Shown piece by piece: positions 39,338 to 47,319 of a stretch of 64,000 nt of DNA (within the stretch, counting starts at the first letter, position 1; every line of letters begins with the position of its first letter). This stretch comes from a virus. Where the stretch lies: IMG/VR virus record IMGVR_UViG_3300010400_000001, positions 62,001-126,000 of that record. One strand, given 5' to 3'. The notes below the pieces were generated by a model. That model was not told the origin of the DNA. It did no database searches and saw only the letters and a program-made list of their open reading frames with translations. Position numbers and translations under genes: made by a program.

Positions 39338-39471
39338 CGTTTCTAGTTAGCAGGCGCCTTCCCGACGCCTCGCAGTCCCTAGTGGTTTGCGAGAGAAGTC
39401 GAGTGAGAGGCAAGCAAAGAGCATACGGGCGAGCGTTTCCGATCCGCGAGGCGGATGTCGGCTCGTACCGA

Positions 39472-41889
39472 ATGACGTCGCCAGGGCGCTATCGGTCAAA
39501 CCCGATGGGCGTGACGACGCTCTCTGCCGTCAACGGTCCCGGAGCGTACGCGGCGACTCGAGGGCTCTCTCGCGCTGAGCGAGTGAAGCGTGCTCGCCGC
39601 CTCATGAAACGGAGCAGAAGCATGAAGGGCAACAAGGTCCACCGAGCGGAGTTCGTTCGCCGCATGAACGCGAACAGCGGTCGCATGACGAGCTCAGCGG
39701 CGCGAAAGCGCGCTGGCAAGCGCCTCGCCGCATTTCAGGCGGCTCGCCGCCGAGGTCTCTCTGTCGAATCGGCAAAGAGATCCGCTGCTCGGAAGGTCCC
39801 GCTGAAAAAGCGTCGCCGGAGCTACCGCCGTAACGATCCGACGCAAGTCGCAACGCCGGCGTACCGCTCGGGGCACGAGCGGATCTACGGAAAGAAGGCG
39901 CAGCGACGCCGCGAGGCTGCCGCGAAGCGGAAAGCGCGCAAGGCCGCGATGGCCGAGCGCAAGCGCACTCGCCGGTCGGCCGCGAAGGCGCGCCGGTCCG
40001 CCGCGACGGCGAAACGGAAGGCACGCGCCGCCGCGCGCCGCGCCGCGATGACGCCGGAGAAACGAAGGGCGCTCGCCAAGCGCCGTCGCAAGGCAAGCTT
40101 CCCGCGCCAGTACAAGAAGGTGCGCGCCCGCCGAGGCAAGATGCGTCGAGTCAGGACCTACTACGGTCCGTACAAGCGCGCGCGCGCGAAAGACCCGCGA
40201 AGTGGCCGCACCCGGTACACGTACATGTACCGAGCGAAGAAGGGCCGTCGCCGAAAGATCCCCCAATGGGCCGTTGCCGGTGCCGTCAGTGCTCGCGACT
40301 ACAAGTCGTCGTCCGAGTACGGGCGTGCCCGGGAGCGGATTGCCCGTAGACGTAAAACAGCCGCCGCTCGCGTTGAGCGGAGCGGAGATGCGTTCGTTCC
40401 GAACGCGGGAGCAAAGAAAGTGGCAAGACGAAAGAAGCGAGGACACAAGAAGACCTCCCGCAAGGCGGGACGCCGCAGGATCCGCAGGGTGAAGCGCAGG
40501 TCGAGCTCACGCAGGCGAGCGAGCCGCGTGGGGCGCCGGAAGGCTCGTCGTCGTCCGCGTCGGAAGACGCGTACGAAGTCGCGTCGCAGGGCAAAGACGA
40601 GGCGCCGAACGGCCAAGCGCAGGCGCTCGAGCGCCAAGCGCCGTACGCGTCGGGCGCCGCGGCGGATCGGTCGTCGCAAGGTCCGTAGGCTTCGCCGAGG
40701 GATCTACCTCGTCGCAAACCGTCGCCGGCGTCGTCGTCGCAAGGTGATGGCGGAAAACCGGAGGACGAGGCGTCATCACCGCCGGAGGCCGCGCCGGTTG
40801 CGCGCAAACCGTCGTCGCCGTCACTACGAGGAGAATCGTAGGCGAAGGCGTCACAGTCGGAAGCGCTACACTGCGAATCGTCGTCGGCGGAGCTACCGCA
40901 GAAACGGCTTCACTGCCGATCTCGGGACCATCGCCAAGACTGGGCTCAGCGTGCTCTTCGGGTTCTTCCTGCACAAGGCGGCAACCGGAGCGCTCGTTGC
41001 GGCTCTGACTTCCACGGACGCGACGAGCGGCGCCATTACCTTCGCGGGTATGGCGACAGTCGGCGCCGACGGGAAGCCGACGATGCTCGCGATGTGGCAA
41101 AAGCCGGCAGCCGGCGCCATCACTGGTCTCATCGCCATCGCGGGCGTCAGCGCCGTGAAGCAGGTGAAGGAGTCCACGAGAATGTCGGTTTCGGCCGGCG
41201 TGGTCGTGTCTCTCTTTCAGAGCGCCGTTCACTCGGCACTCGCGATGCTCGACCAGCCGAAGGTGCTCTCGTATCTCGAGGGCTACCAGAACAGCGCCGC
41301 CTACTCGCTACGCGGCACTCGCGGTCGCCGGCGTCGGGCAGTGCACGGTCTCGGCGTCGCCCGAAACGCGACCTCGATCATGCCGCAGTACGCGCCCGTT
41401 GGAACCTTCCAACAGGCGGCCGCTGGCATGGGCGAGTACTTCGCGCAGAAGGGCGTCGGCGAGTACTTCGCGGGCGCTGGAGTCGAGGGCGTCGGTCACT
41501 ACGAGAAGGCGGGTCCGCTCGCGCTTCTGCCGACGACGAGTCACATGGGACAGCTTCCGATCGATGACGGCATCCGTCCCGATTCGAATCTCGACCACGT
41601 GATGGATCTCGCGGAGTCCGCAGCTGGCCTCGGTGGCGGCGGCGGATATCGTCAGGCGGCAGCAGGCATGGGCCAGTTCCGTCAGGCAGCCGCGGGTCTC
41701 GGCGAGTACTTCTCGGCCGCGCCGCAGGACGGTGGGTTCAAGGAGTTCTCGGTGCCGACGCAGAGTCAGTGGATCCCGTCCGGGCCTCTCTGGGCCGGGA
41801 CGACTCCCGCTGAAGCCGCGTACACGGAGAGCGAGCTCCCCGCGGGGATCCTCCAGGGTCCCGGCGGAAACGGAGTGCTCTCGGGCTGA
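39472..41889 (+). CDS. Protamine-like DNA-condensing protein with membrane segment and GEYF repeats, 805 aa
   Basis: Residues 1 to about 460 are extremely rich in Arg and Lys with many Ala, Ser and Gly, like a protamine or histone tail, and should bind DNA. Hydrophobic stretches follow (TIAKTGLSVLFGFFLHKAAT and later GAITGLIAIAGVSAV, VSAGVVVSLFQSAVH) that likely cross a membrane. The C-terminal part repeats QAAAGMGEYFA, GVGEYFAGAG and AAAGLGEYFS. The design suggests a link between genome and internal membrane or capsid. I chose ATG 39472; GTG 39382 and ATG 39505 are possible. Confidence 0.6.
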   Translation: MTSPGRYRSNPMGVTTLSAVNGPGAYAATRGLSRAERVKRARRLMKRSRSMKGNKVHRAEFVRRMNANSGRMTSSAARKRAGKRLAAFQAARRRGLSVESAKRSAARKVPLKKRRRSYRRNDPTQVATPAYRSGHERIYGKKAQRRREAAAKRKARKAAMAERKRTRRSAAKARRSAATAKRKARAAARRAAMTPEKRRALAKRRRKASFPRQYKKVRARRGKMRRVRTYYGPYKRARAKDPRSGRTRYTYMYRAKKGRRRKIPQWAVAGAVSARDYKSSSEYGRARERIARRRKTAAARVERSGDAFVPNAGAKKVARRKKRGHKKTSRKAGRRRIRRVKRRSSSRRRASRVGRRKARRRPRRKTRTKSRRRAKTRRRTAKRRRSSAKRRTRRAPRRIGRRKVRRLRRGIYLVANRRRRRRRKVMAENRRTRRHHRRRPRRLRANRRRRHYEENRRRRRHSRKRYTANRRRRSYRRNGFTADLGTIAKTGLSVLFGFFLHKAATGALVAALTSTDATSGAITFAGMATVGADGKPTMLAMWQKPAAGAITGLIAIAGVSAVKQVKESTRMSVSAGVVVSLFQSAVHSALAMLDQPKVLSYLEGYQNSAAYSLRGTRGRRRRAVHGLGVARNATSIMPQYAPVGTFQQAAAGMGEYFAQKGVGEYFAGAGVEGVGHYEKAGPLALLPTTSHMGQLPIDDGIRPDSNLDHVMDLAESAAGLGGGGGYRQAAAGMGQFRQAAAGLGEYFSAAPQDGGFKEFSVPTQSQWIPSGPLWAGTTPAEAAYTESELPAGILQGPGGNGVLSG

Positions 41890-42041
41890 AACGGCGCGCC
41901 ACGCGCGCGCCATGAGCCGCCGCCCCGGTAGGACGCGAAAGCGAGCCCCGGGGCTGCGGTGTCAGAACCGATCGAGAGGCCGCTCATCTCGAGCTGGGAC
42001 GACACCCAAACCAAAAAACGGAACCTCTCGGTCACTAACCC

Positions 42042-42056
42042 GTTTCCAAAGGAAAC
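42042..42056 (+). promoter_or_regulatory. Small hairpin over the ribosome-binding site of the 267-aa gene
   Basis: GTTTCC-AAA-GGAAAC is a perfect inverted repeat ending nine bases before ATG 42065. The right arm includes the AAGGAAA used as ribosome-binding site, so the fold may tune output of this abundant-looking product. Confidence 0.45.
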
Positions 42057-42064
42057 CAACCAGC

Positions 42065-42868
42065 ATGGCAAAGCTCACAAATGTGAGAGAGCGTGTTCAC
42101 CAACCGTTCTTCGACACGCTCGTCCGCACTTCCGGTCTCGGAGGCACCATTCAGGCCGTCAACCAGCGCACGTCGCTCTTCACGAACGCCGCGCGCCAGG
42201 ACGACATCAACGCCCTGACGAACCTCCAGAACGGGTCGACGCTTCCGTCCGACCAGAGCCACGTGACGCTCGCGCTCCGCGTCTTCACTTGGTTCCGCAA
42301 TCCGCAGATCCGCGCGAGCGGTTTTGCGAACGGCGCCATCAAGAACAACGGCGACTTCTCCCAAGCGGGAGCAGCGGCGTTCTTCTCGCAAGGTGGCGTG
42401 GATCCGAACGGCGCGATCGCCGGCCCCGGTCAGTTCAACTACCCGGGTTCGATCGAGGACGTCTACCGCCTCTACTGGCAGGCGGAAGAGCAACTTCACT
42501 GGAGCTATGGCACCGGTGAGAAGTTCTCGATCACGAACATGCCGACGAAGTACTTCCCGGACGGCGGCGGCCTCTGGGGCGACCTCGGCGGTTCCTCGGA
42601 TCTCATCCACTTTAACAACGGAACGCCCGACCACACGGCGATCCTCCGGCTCGCACGCGCGATCCTTCTCCCGCCCCGGCAGAACGTCCGGTGTGTGGCG
42701 GAGATTTCGCCGCTGCCCGACGGCGGAAACGCGCAGCTTGCAGGGACGACTGTCCAGGGCAACGGCCGCAACATGCTGTCGCTCCAGTCGAACCTCAACA
42801 CGGCCGACGGGATCAACAAGGTGATTCAGTTCACCTTCGACGGTCTCTTCGCCCGCGACGTTCAGTAG
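42065..42868 (+). CDS. Putative major capsid-type protein 1, 267 aa
   Basis: AAAGGAAA precedes ATG 42065. The protein has no membrane segment and is rich in Asn, Gly, Phe and Thr with beta-strand patterns (VTLALRVFTWFRNPQIRASG, TGEKFSITNMPTKYFPDGGG, NKVIQFTFDGLF). This composition suits a beta-sandwich virion protein. It is the first of three unrelated beta-rich proteins and is flanked by strong RNA hairpins. The frame is also open upstream to ATG 41913, but that part is low-complexity Arg/Ser/Pro. Confidence 0.5.
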   Translation: MAKLTNVRERVHQPFFDTLVRTSGLGGTIQAVNQRTSLFTNAARQDDINALTNLQNGSTLPSDQSHVTLALRVFTWFRNPQIRASGFANGAIKNNGDFSQAGAAAFFSQGGVDPNGAIAGPGQFNYPGSIEDVYRLYWQAEEQLHWSYGTGEKFSITNMPTKYFPDGGGLWGDLGGSSDLIHFNNGTPDHTAILRLARAILLPPRQNVRCVAEISPLPDGGNAQLAGTTVQGNGRNMLSLQSNLNTADGINKVIQFTFDGLFARDVQ

Positions 42869-42912
42869 TCCGCGCTCTCCCTCGAACTAGTCCCCCCAAA
42901 GGGGCTTGGCAC

Positions 42913-42940
42913 GGACGGCGCGGCTCACCCCGCGCCGTCC
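42913..42940 (+). promoter_or_regulatory. Strong intercistronic hairpin between two capsid-like genes
   Basis: GGACGGCGCGG (42913-42923) pairs perfectly with CCGCGCCGTCC (42930-42940) around a six-base loop. No U-tract follows, so it may stabilise or process the mRNA rather than terminate it. A smaller CCCC-aaa-GGGG hairpin lies just before (42894-42904). Confidence 0.6.
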
Positions 42941-42962
42941 GGTACTCCTAACGGAGGCACAA

Positions 42963-43949
42963 TTGGCTGATCTGCAAACGATTCTGGCTCAGCTCCAGCA
43001 GACCGCTGGAATGGCTGTCGGCAATGCGCGCGACGCCTTGAGAGCGGCTCAAGGCACGCAGGCCGACCAGGCGCTCGTAAGACAAGAGCTCGCGCGGCAG
43101 TCGCGCGATCTTCAAAATCTCGCCAACGCCTTGACCGGCGTCGAGGCATCGACGAAGGGCGCTGGCTACGGAAACGGCAACGTGAACGATCACGTTCGCT
43201 ACATCGAGTCGATCCCGGGCCGCAGGATCCCGTTCGACTTCATCGTCTCGATCCCCATCATCGCTAACTCCATTCAGGAGGCGCAAGGAACGAAGAGCGT
43301 GTCGCAAGACGGGCCCTTCGTCGCCGTCGCGAGGTTCGCGGCGTTCCAGTCGGCGTTCCAGTTCACCCGGCGTGACCCGGTCACGCAAGAGCTCGGCTCG
43401 TTTCAGGGTCGCTCCTTCGGCAGGTATCGCCCGGTCTCTTCCGCCTGGGATCTTGCCGATGCGTCTGCGGGAGTCTTTCAGCCGACGACTGGGATTGCGT
43501 CACCCGGCACGGGCGCTCCGATCGTGGCGAGTCCGTCCAACATGTCGAGCTTTCGCACGATGGAGTTCGACGGGACGATCGATTTCCTGAATCAGGGCTC
43601 GGGCTTCTTCCGGAATAACGACCCTGTGCCGAGCGCCTTCTATTCGGAGTCGATCAACGCGCCGTTTCAGCTCGGAGCCTTGGACTTTTTCGAGCGTGGC
43701 GAGACGCTTCAGTGGAAGGTACGGCCGACGCACGTGAATAACCCTCCAGCGGGTAACCTCTCGGGGTATGCTGCGGGTGGGCTCTTCCCATTCCTGTCGA
43801 GCCAATACGACGTGCAAGAAGGCGTGAACGACCAGCTCGATCCCGATGCGACGACGGATCCGATTCAGAGGCTCCCTGACGGGATCCTCATCCTCGGCTT
43901 CCACGGCTTCAGGATCGTCCAGCCACCGGGCCCAGTCCGGATGACGTAA
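42963..43949 (+). CDS. Putative capsid-type protein 2, 328 aa
   Basis: The start is TTG 42963, because CGGAGG lies four bases in front and no ATG with a site is near. A helical opening (LQTILAQLQQTAGMAVGNAR) leads to a beta-rich body with YIESIPGRRIPFDFIVSIPI, SFRTMEFDGTIDFL and ILGFHGFRIV. No membrane segment. It resembles a major or minor coat protein in composition and position. Confidence 0.5.
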   Translation: MADLQTILAQLQQTAGMAVGNARDALRAAQGTQADQALVRQELARQSRDLQNLANALTGVEASTKGAGYGNGNVNDHVRYIESIPGRRIPFDFIVSIPIIANSIQEAQGTKSVSQDGPFVAVARFAAFQSAFQFTRRDPVTQELGSFQGRSFGRYRPVSSAWDLADASAGVFQPTTGIASPGTGAPIVASPSNMSSFRTMEFDGTIDFLNQGSGFFRNNDPVPSAFYSESINAPFQLGALDFFERGETLQWKVRPTHVNNPPAGNLSGYAAGGLFPFLSSQYDVQEGVNDQLDPDATTDPIQRLPDGILILGFHGFRIVQPPGPVRMT

Positions 43950-43959
43950 GGGGGCCACC

Positions 43960-44865
43960 ATGGCTGGCTCCCCTTACATGACTCCAGACGAATTCTCCCG
44001 CATCGGCGTTCGTCTGCCGCCGGTCGCGGCGCCGCGGAGCGCAGGCGTCCTCATGCCGCGGCCTGGGGACCGCCTGCCGCCGCCGCCCTACCCGGGAGAA
44101 GCGACGATCGAAGGCTGCGGCGCTCAGCGCGTGCAGCTCGCGGGAGGCGCTCTCAATACGCTCCTCGTGCATCCGGAGATTACGCCGTTCGAGCGGCTCT
44201 TCCGACGCCTCCCCGAAGAGGGAATGTTCCTCGATACGGTAAACCCCGAAAACCCGTTCACGTTCGAGCTCGGCGCGTTTCGGGCGCCTGACACGTTCAC
44301 GCTGATGCTCTTCGATCTCCGTCCCGACATCTACCGCTTCAGTGGTGTCGATCCGGGAGACACGGTGCCGGTCGAAGCGCGTCGCTTCTCGTCGGTCTTG
44401 GGCTTTCAGATCAGCGTGGACCAGCGTCAGCCCGGTAACCTCGTCTACCAGCTCGATCCGGTGCCGATTCAGAGCTTCCCCGAAGCGTTCACGAATCCGA
44501 TCGGAGGAAACGAGTTCCCGCAAGCGCTCGCGAATGCAATCGGTGCGGGCAACAATTCGCGCTTCAACATCGCGCAGGCGACGAGCTTCGCGAGCGCATC
44601 GGGCGCGGGGAGCTCGCTTCTTCCTCAGAGGCCGACTCGTCCGGGCGCGCTCAGCATTCCGTACACGCTCTACATCAGGCCGGGGCAAACCTTTCAGGTG
44701 CGCTGCGTGGTGTTCAATCCCGTGCCGAGCCCGATCGCGTTCATCGAGTACGACATTGCGGGTACGATGATTCCCGATCAGTGGCTGACGACGATGACGG
44801 AGTGTTTGAAGCCGCTCTCGCATGCGAGCGGGGGGCCGGGTTCGCTCGGCGGAGGCCCCAGGTGA
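43960..44865 (+). CDS. Putative capsid-type protein 3, 301 aa
   Basis: AAGGGGG lies five bases before ATG 43960. After a Pro-rich arm (residues 15-45) comes a beta-rich body: FTFELGAFRAPDTFTLMLFD, RFSSVLGFQISVDQ, LYIRPGQTFQVRCVVFNPVP, IAFIEYDIAGTMIPDQW. This is typical of a coat protein. The tail is Gly/Pro-rich. Soluble, no membrane segment. Confidence 0.5.
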   Translation: MAGSPYMTPDEFSRIGVRLPPVAAPRSAGVLMPRPGDRLPPPPYPGEATIEGCGAQRVQLAGGALNTLLVHPEITPFERLFRRLPEEGMFLDTVNPENPFTFELGAFRAPDTFTLMLFDLRPDIYRFSGVDPGDTVPVEARRFSSVLGFQISVDQRQPGNLVYQLDPVPIQSFPEAFTNPIGGNEFPQALANAIGAGNNSRFNIAQATSFASASGAGSSLLPQRPTRPGALSIPYTLYIRPGQTFQVRCVVFNPVPSPIAFIEYDIAGTMIPDQWLTTMTECLKPLSHASGGPGSLGGGPR

Positions 44866-44881
44866 TCGATTTCAGCTCTAG

Positions 44882-44987
44882 AGACCAGCCGAACGCTTGT
44901 CGCTCTTCTGCGGGTTATGATGATCGCACCCCCACCGGACAACGGGGAATGCCAAGTCATGCTCGGGAAACGGCGTTCGGTTGGTCT
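44882..44987. ncRNA. Candidate structured RNA between 44865 and 45017
   Basis: AGACCAGCCGAACGC (44882-44896) pairs over 15 positions (one G-T) with GCGTTCGGTTGGTCT (44973-44987). Next inward, TTGTC (44898-44902) pairs with GACAA (44938-44942), and CCCC (44930s) can pair with GGGG. This gives a branched fold of about 106 bases in the only real gap between late genes after the coat-like group. A UUUA follows. It could be a regulatory or packaging RNA. Confidence 0.45.
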
Positions 44988-45016
44988 TTAGGGCTGACAT
45001 CAGCGGGGAGCGCGTC

Positions 45017-45778
45017 ATGGTGATGCGGTCCTACACGGAAAACTGGGGCCGCGGCTCGGCGTGGGACGAGCATCCGATGATCGTTGCTCCGCCCGGGACG
45101 CATCTCGGGCAGATGGACGCGCAGAGTCTCTTTTCGGAAATCACGACGGCGCTCTCCTTGAAGCCCATCGGCGTCTACACGCCTTGGGCGACTCGCGAGG
45201 GCGACGTCTCGTGGACGGAGATCCACAATCCCGACACGAACATCATGCTCTGGGGTCTCACGGACGCGGCGGTGAACGCCGTCCCCGAGGTGACATTCGG
45301 TTCGCCCCTTCCCTTCGTTGCGATTCTCACCAAGGCGCCGCTCTCGGTCGAACGCGTACGCGGGCTCTGGAACGGAACGGCGTACGCGCCGTACGAGACG
45401 CAGGCAGTCTACCGTCAGGACGACGCGAAGTCGGTGCCGACGCTCTACTTCCTTCATTGGGGAGAGCGCATCGACATGTCGAAGCTCCCCGGGCAGGTGC
45501 TGCTTCTCGAGCCCACGGCGTCGAAGGTGGACGGAGCACTCGTCTTCGCGGCTCAGATCCCGTCGCAGGGATCGACGACGAGAGAGCCCCCGTCTCTCTC
45601 CTTCGATCAGGCGTTTCAGTCGACGGTGCCGGTCGTGCCCGGGCCCGCGCCGGCTCCAGTGCCCGCGCCAATTCCGATCGTGCGAGCGCCCGAAGAGAAG
45701 ATGAACATCGGCATTCCAGTGGCCGTTTTTCTCGGGAGCGCTGCTCTCGGCTTCGTCATCTGGAGGGCAAGGCAGTGA
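45017..45778 (+). CDS. Late protein with C-terminal membrane segment, 253 aa
   Basis: GGGGAG lies seven bases before ATG 45017. The head is beta-rich (TNIMLWGLTDAAVNAVPEVT, KVDGALVFAAQIPSQGST). A Pro/Ala linker (PGPAPAPVPAPIPIV) leads to a membrane segment near the end (IGIPVAVFLGSAALGFVIW) with RARQ. Probably a spike or vertex protein anchored in the virion membrane. Confidence 0.58.
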   Translation: MVMRSYTENWGRGSAWDEHPMIVAPPGTHLGQMDAQSLFSEITTALSLKPIGVYTPWATREGDVSWTEIHNPDTNIMLWGLTDAAVNAVPEVTFGSPLPFVAILTKAPLSVERVRGLWNGTAYAPYETQAVYRQDDAKSVPTLYFLHWGERIDMSKLPGQVLLLEPTASKVDGALVFAAQIPSQGSTTREPPSLSFDQAFQSTVPVVPGPAPAPVPAPIPIVRAPEEKMNIGIPVAVFLGSAALGFVIWRARQ

Positions 45779-45791
45779 CAAGGAGATCGGC

Positions 45792-46055
45792 ATGTACGGC
45801 CTAGGACAAGAGGTCATTTTCGATCCGAGCTCGATACGGCCGAGGTCGCATCTCGTTCGGCTTCCGACTGCGACGCCGGCGCCGCCGAGGGTGCGGCTTC
45901 CTGACGCGACGCCGACAAAGCCCTTGCTGCCGATGATCGTGCCGGCAGAGGAAGAAGTGCCTCCGCCGGCGGAAGAGCGGAACATGATGCCCTACTACAT
46001 TGCAGGAGGCGTCCTCGCGCTCGGCGCAGTCGTGCTCCTCATGAGGAGACGGTAG
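45792..46055 (+). CDS. Late tail-anchored protein, 87 aa
   Basis: A polar, Pro-rich head is followed by a membrane segment at residues 67-84 (YYIAGGVLALGAVVLLM) and RRR. Same design as its neighbours. No other motif. Confidence 0.6.
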   Translation: MYGLGQEVIFDPSSIRPRSHLVRLPTATPAPPRVRLPDATPTKPLLPMIVPAEEEVPPPAEERNMMPYYIAGGVLALGAVVLLMRRR

Positions 46056-46871
46056 ATGTCCTTCTCGGGCTCAGGGCTTGGCGGATTCCAAGGTCTCGGC
46101 GGCGTCATTCAGGCGACGAGGACGGGCGCGCAAGTGCTCGACAGGCCGTCCTGCGTGACGGCGGCTGAGCGCCAAGAGGCGAACGAGAACTGCCAGAACG
46201 TGTCTCTTCACGGGCTCGGCACGATGGTCGCGCGGGCGCCGATGACTGGGCGCTTCGCCGGTCGAAGCCCGTGCGAAGTGAAGGAGTTCCCTGATTGCCC
46301 GACGCCGACGTGCATCGACGAGCAGTCGTCGGCAATGATCGTCGGTTGCCTTTCGGGACAGGGGTATCCGGGTCTCGATTGCAACGATCCGACCGTCAGC
46401 ATGTACCTCTACTTCATGACCATGCTGCCGTTCTGTAAGACGCCGCCGCTCCCGCCCGGCTGCGTGCCGAAGGAGATGGCGCCGATCGTTCAGTACTGCC
46501 AGAAGTACCCAGAGAAGAACGGGCCCGACAAGAAGCTCAACGCGCTCTGCTGGGGCGTGACGCACGACGCGGCGTACTGGTCGGCGCTCCAGAAGATGAA
46601 AGTCTGCGCGCCGCCGAAGCTCCCGTCGGCGACGCCGGCGCCGGTAAAGCCTCCCCCGCCGCCGACGATGACGAAGCCGCCGGCCTACAAGCCTCCGCCG
46701 GCTCCTCCACAGGAAGTGCCGCCACTTCCGCCCGTGCATGAGACGAGCGCGCCTCCCGACGTCGAGGAGCCGCCCGAGCATCGGGAATCGGCCATGATGG
46801 GCATGTGGGGCATTCTCGCTCTCCTCGCCGTAGGAGGAGGCGGCTACTACCTCTACCGCCGGTACAAATGA
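46056..46871 (+). CDS. Cys-rich late protein with membrane segment, 271 aa
   Basis: GAGGAGACGG precedes the ATG. The head has about ten Cys (RPSCVT, ENCQN, PCEVK, DCPTPTCIDE, GCLS) that could form disulfides in an extracellular domain. A long Pro-rich stalk (PPPPPTMTKPPAYKPPPAPP) leads to a membrane segment (MGMWGILALLAVGGGGYYLY) with RRYK. A receptor-binding or surface protein is plausible. Confidence 0.6.
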   Translation: MSFSGSGLGGFQGLGGVIQATRTGAQVLDRPSCVTAAERQEANENCQNVSLHGLGTMVARAPMTGRFAGRSPCEVKEFPDCPTPTCIDEQSSAMIVGCLSGQGYPGLDCNDPTVSMYLYFMTMLPFCKTPPLPPGCVPKEMAPIVQYCQKYPEKNGPDKKLNALCWGVTHDAAYWSALQKMKVCAPPKLPSATPAPVKPPPPPTMTKPPAYKPPPAPPQEVPPLPPVHETSAPPDVEEPPEHRESAMMGMWGILALLAVGGGGYYLYRRYK

Positions 46872-47065
46872 ACCTGAACCTCGTCGCCATCGCGGGGGTG
46901 CCGCCGTCGCCTGATGGCGGGCTCATTTCGTGCACCGGCGAAGGGATCGGCGTCGTCGAAAGTCCCTTTGCGGGGACGACTGCGGGTCAGAAGTTCCTGT
47001 TCTTTGGCAGCTTCACGACAGGGTTTCTCGTCGGCTTTTTCTTCGCCAGGAGAAACGTCCGGTGA
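46868..47065 (+). CDS. Small late membrane protein, 65 aa
   Basis: ATG overlaps the preceding stop. Residues 43-60 (FLFFGSFTTGFLVGFFFA) are the membrane segment, followed by RRNVR. Its end overlaps the next gene by four bases. Confidence 0.6.
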   Translation: MNLNLVAIAGVPPSPDGGLISCTGEGIGVVESPFAGTTAGQKFLFFGSFTTGFLVGFFFARRNVR

Positions 47066-47286
47066 AAGATCCACTCGGGAGCGCCGCGACAGCGGCGGAA
47101 ATCCTCGGGCCGGCGATGGATGGCGTCGGCGGCCCGCTCGGCCTGGTCGGCCGCGTCGCGGGGCTCGGCGCGGACGAGCTCGACGCTGGGATCCCGGGAT
47201 GGTCGTGGTTTTTGATCGGCATGGTCGCCGGGAGCGCGGCCATGTACTTTATGAAGGACCGCGTGGAGGCTTTCGTCGAGCGCTAA
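47062..47286 (+). CDS. Late membrane protein, 74 aa
   Basis: GTG start overlapping the preceding stop. A hydrophobic Gly/Val-rich middle (GPLGLVGRVAGLG) and a stronger membrane segment (WSWFLIGMVAGSAAMYFM) come before a charged end. Function unknown. Confidence 0.55.
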   Translation: MKDPLGSAATAAEILGPAMDGVGGPLGLVGRVAGLGADELDAGIPGWSWFLIGMVAGSAAMYFMKDRVEAFVER

Positions 47287-47319
47287 GCGGCGGTATTCTC
47301 GGGTAGGAAGAGGATTCAG

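Noticed and set aside
41633-42064. N-terminal extension of the first coat-like protein
   Set aside because: The frame is open upstream, but it overlaps the protamine-like gene out of frame and is low-complexity. The RBS and hairpin point to ATG 42065.
44882-44987. A tRNA gene in the structured gap
   Set aside because: The arms do not give a cloverleaf with T-loop GTTC and a CCA-compatible acceptor end, and the outer stem is 15 bases.
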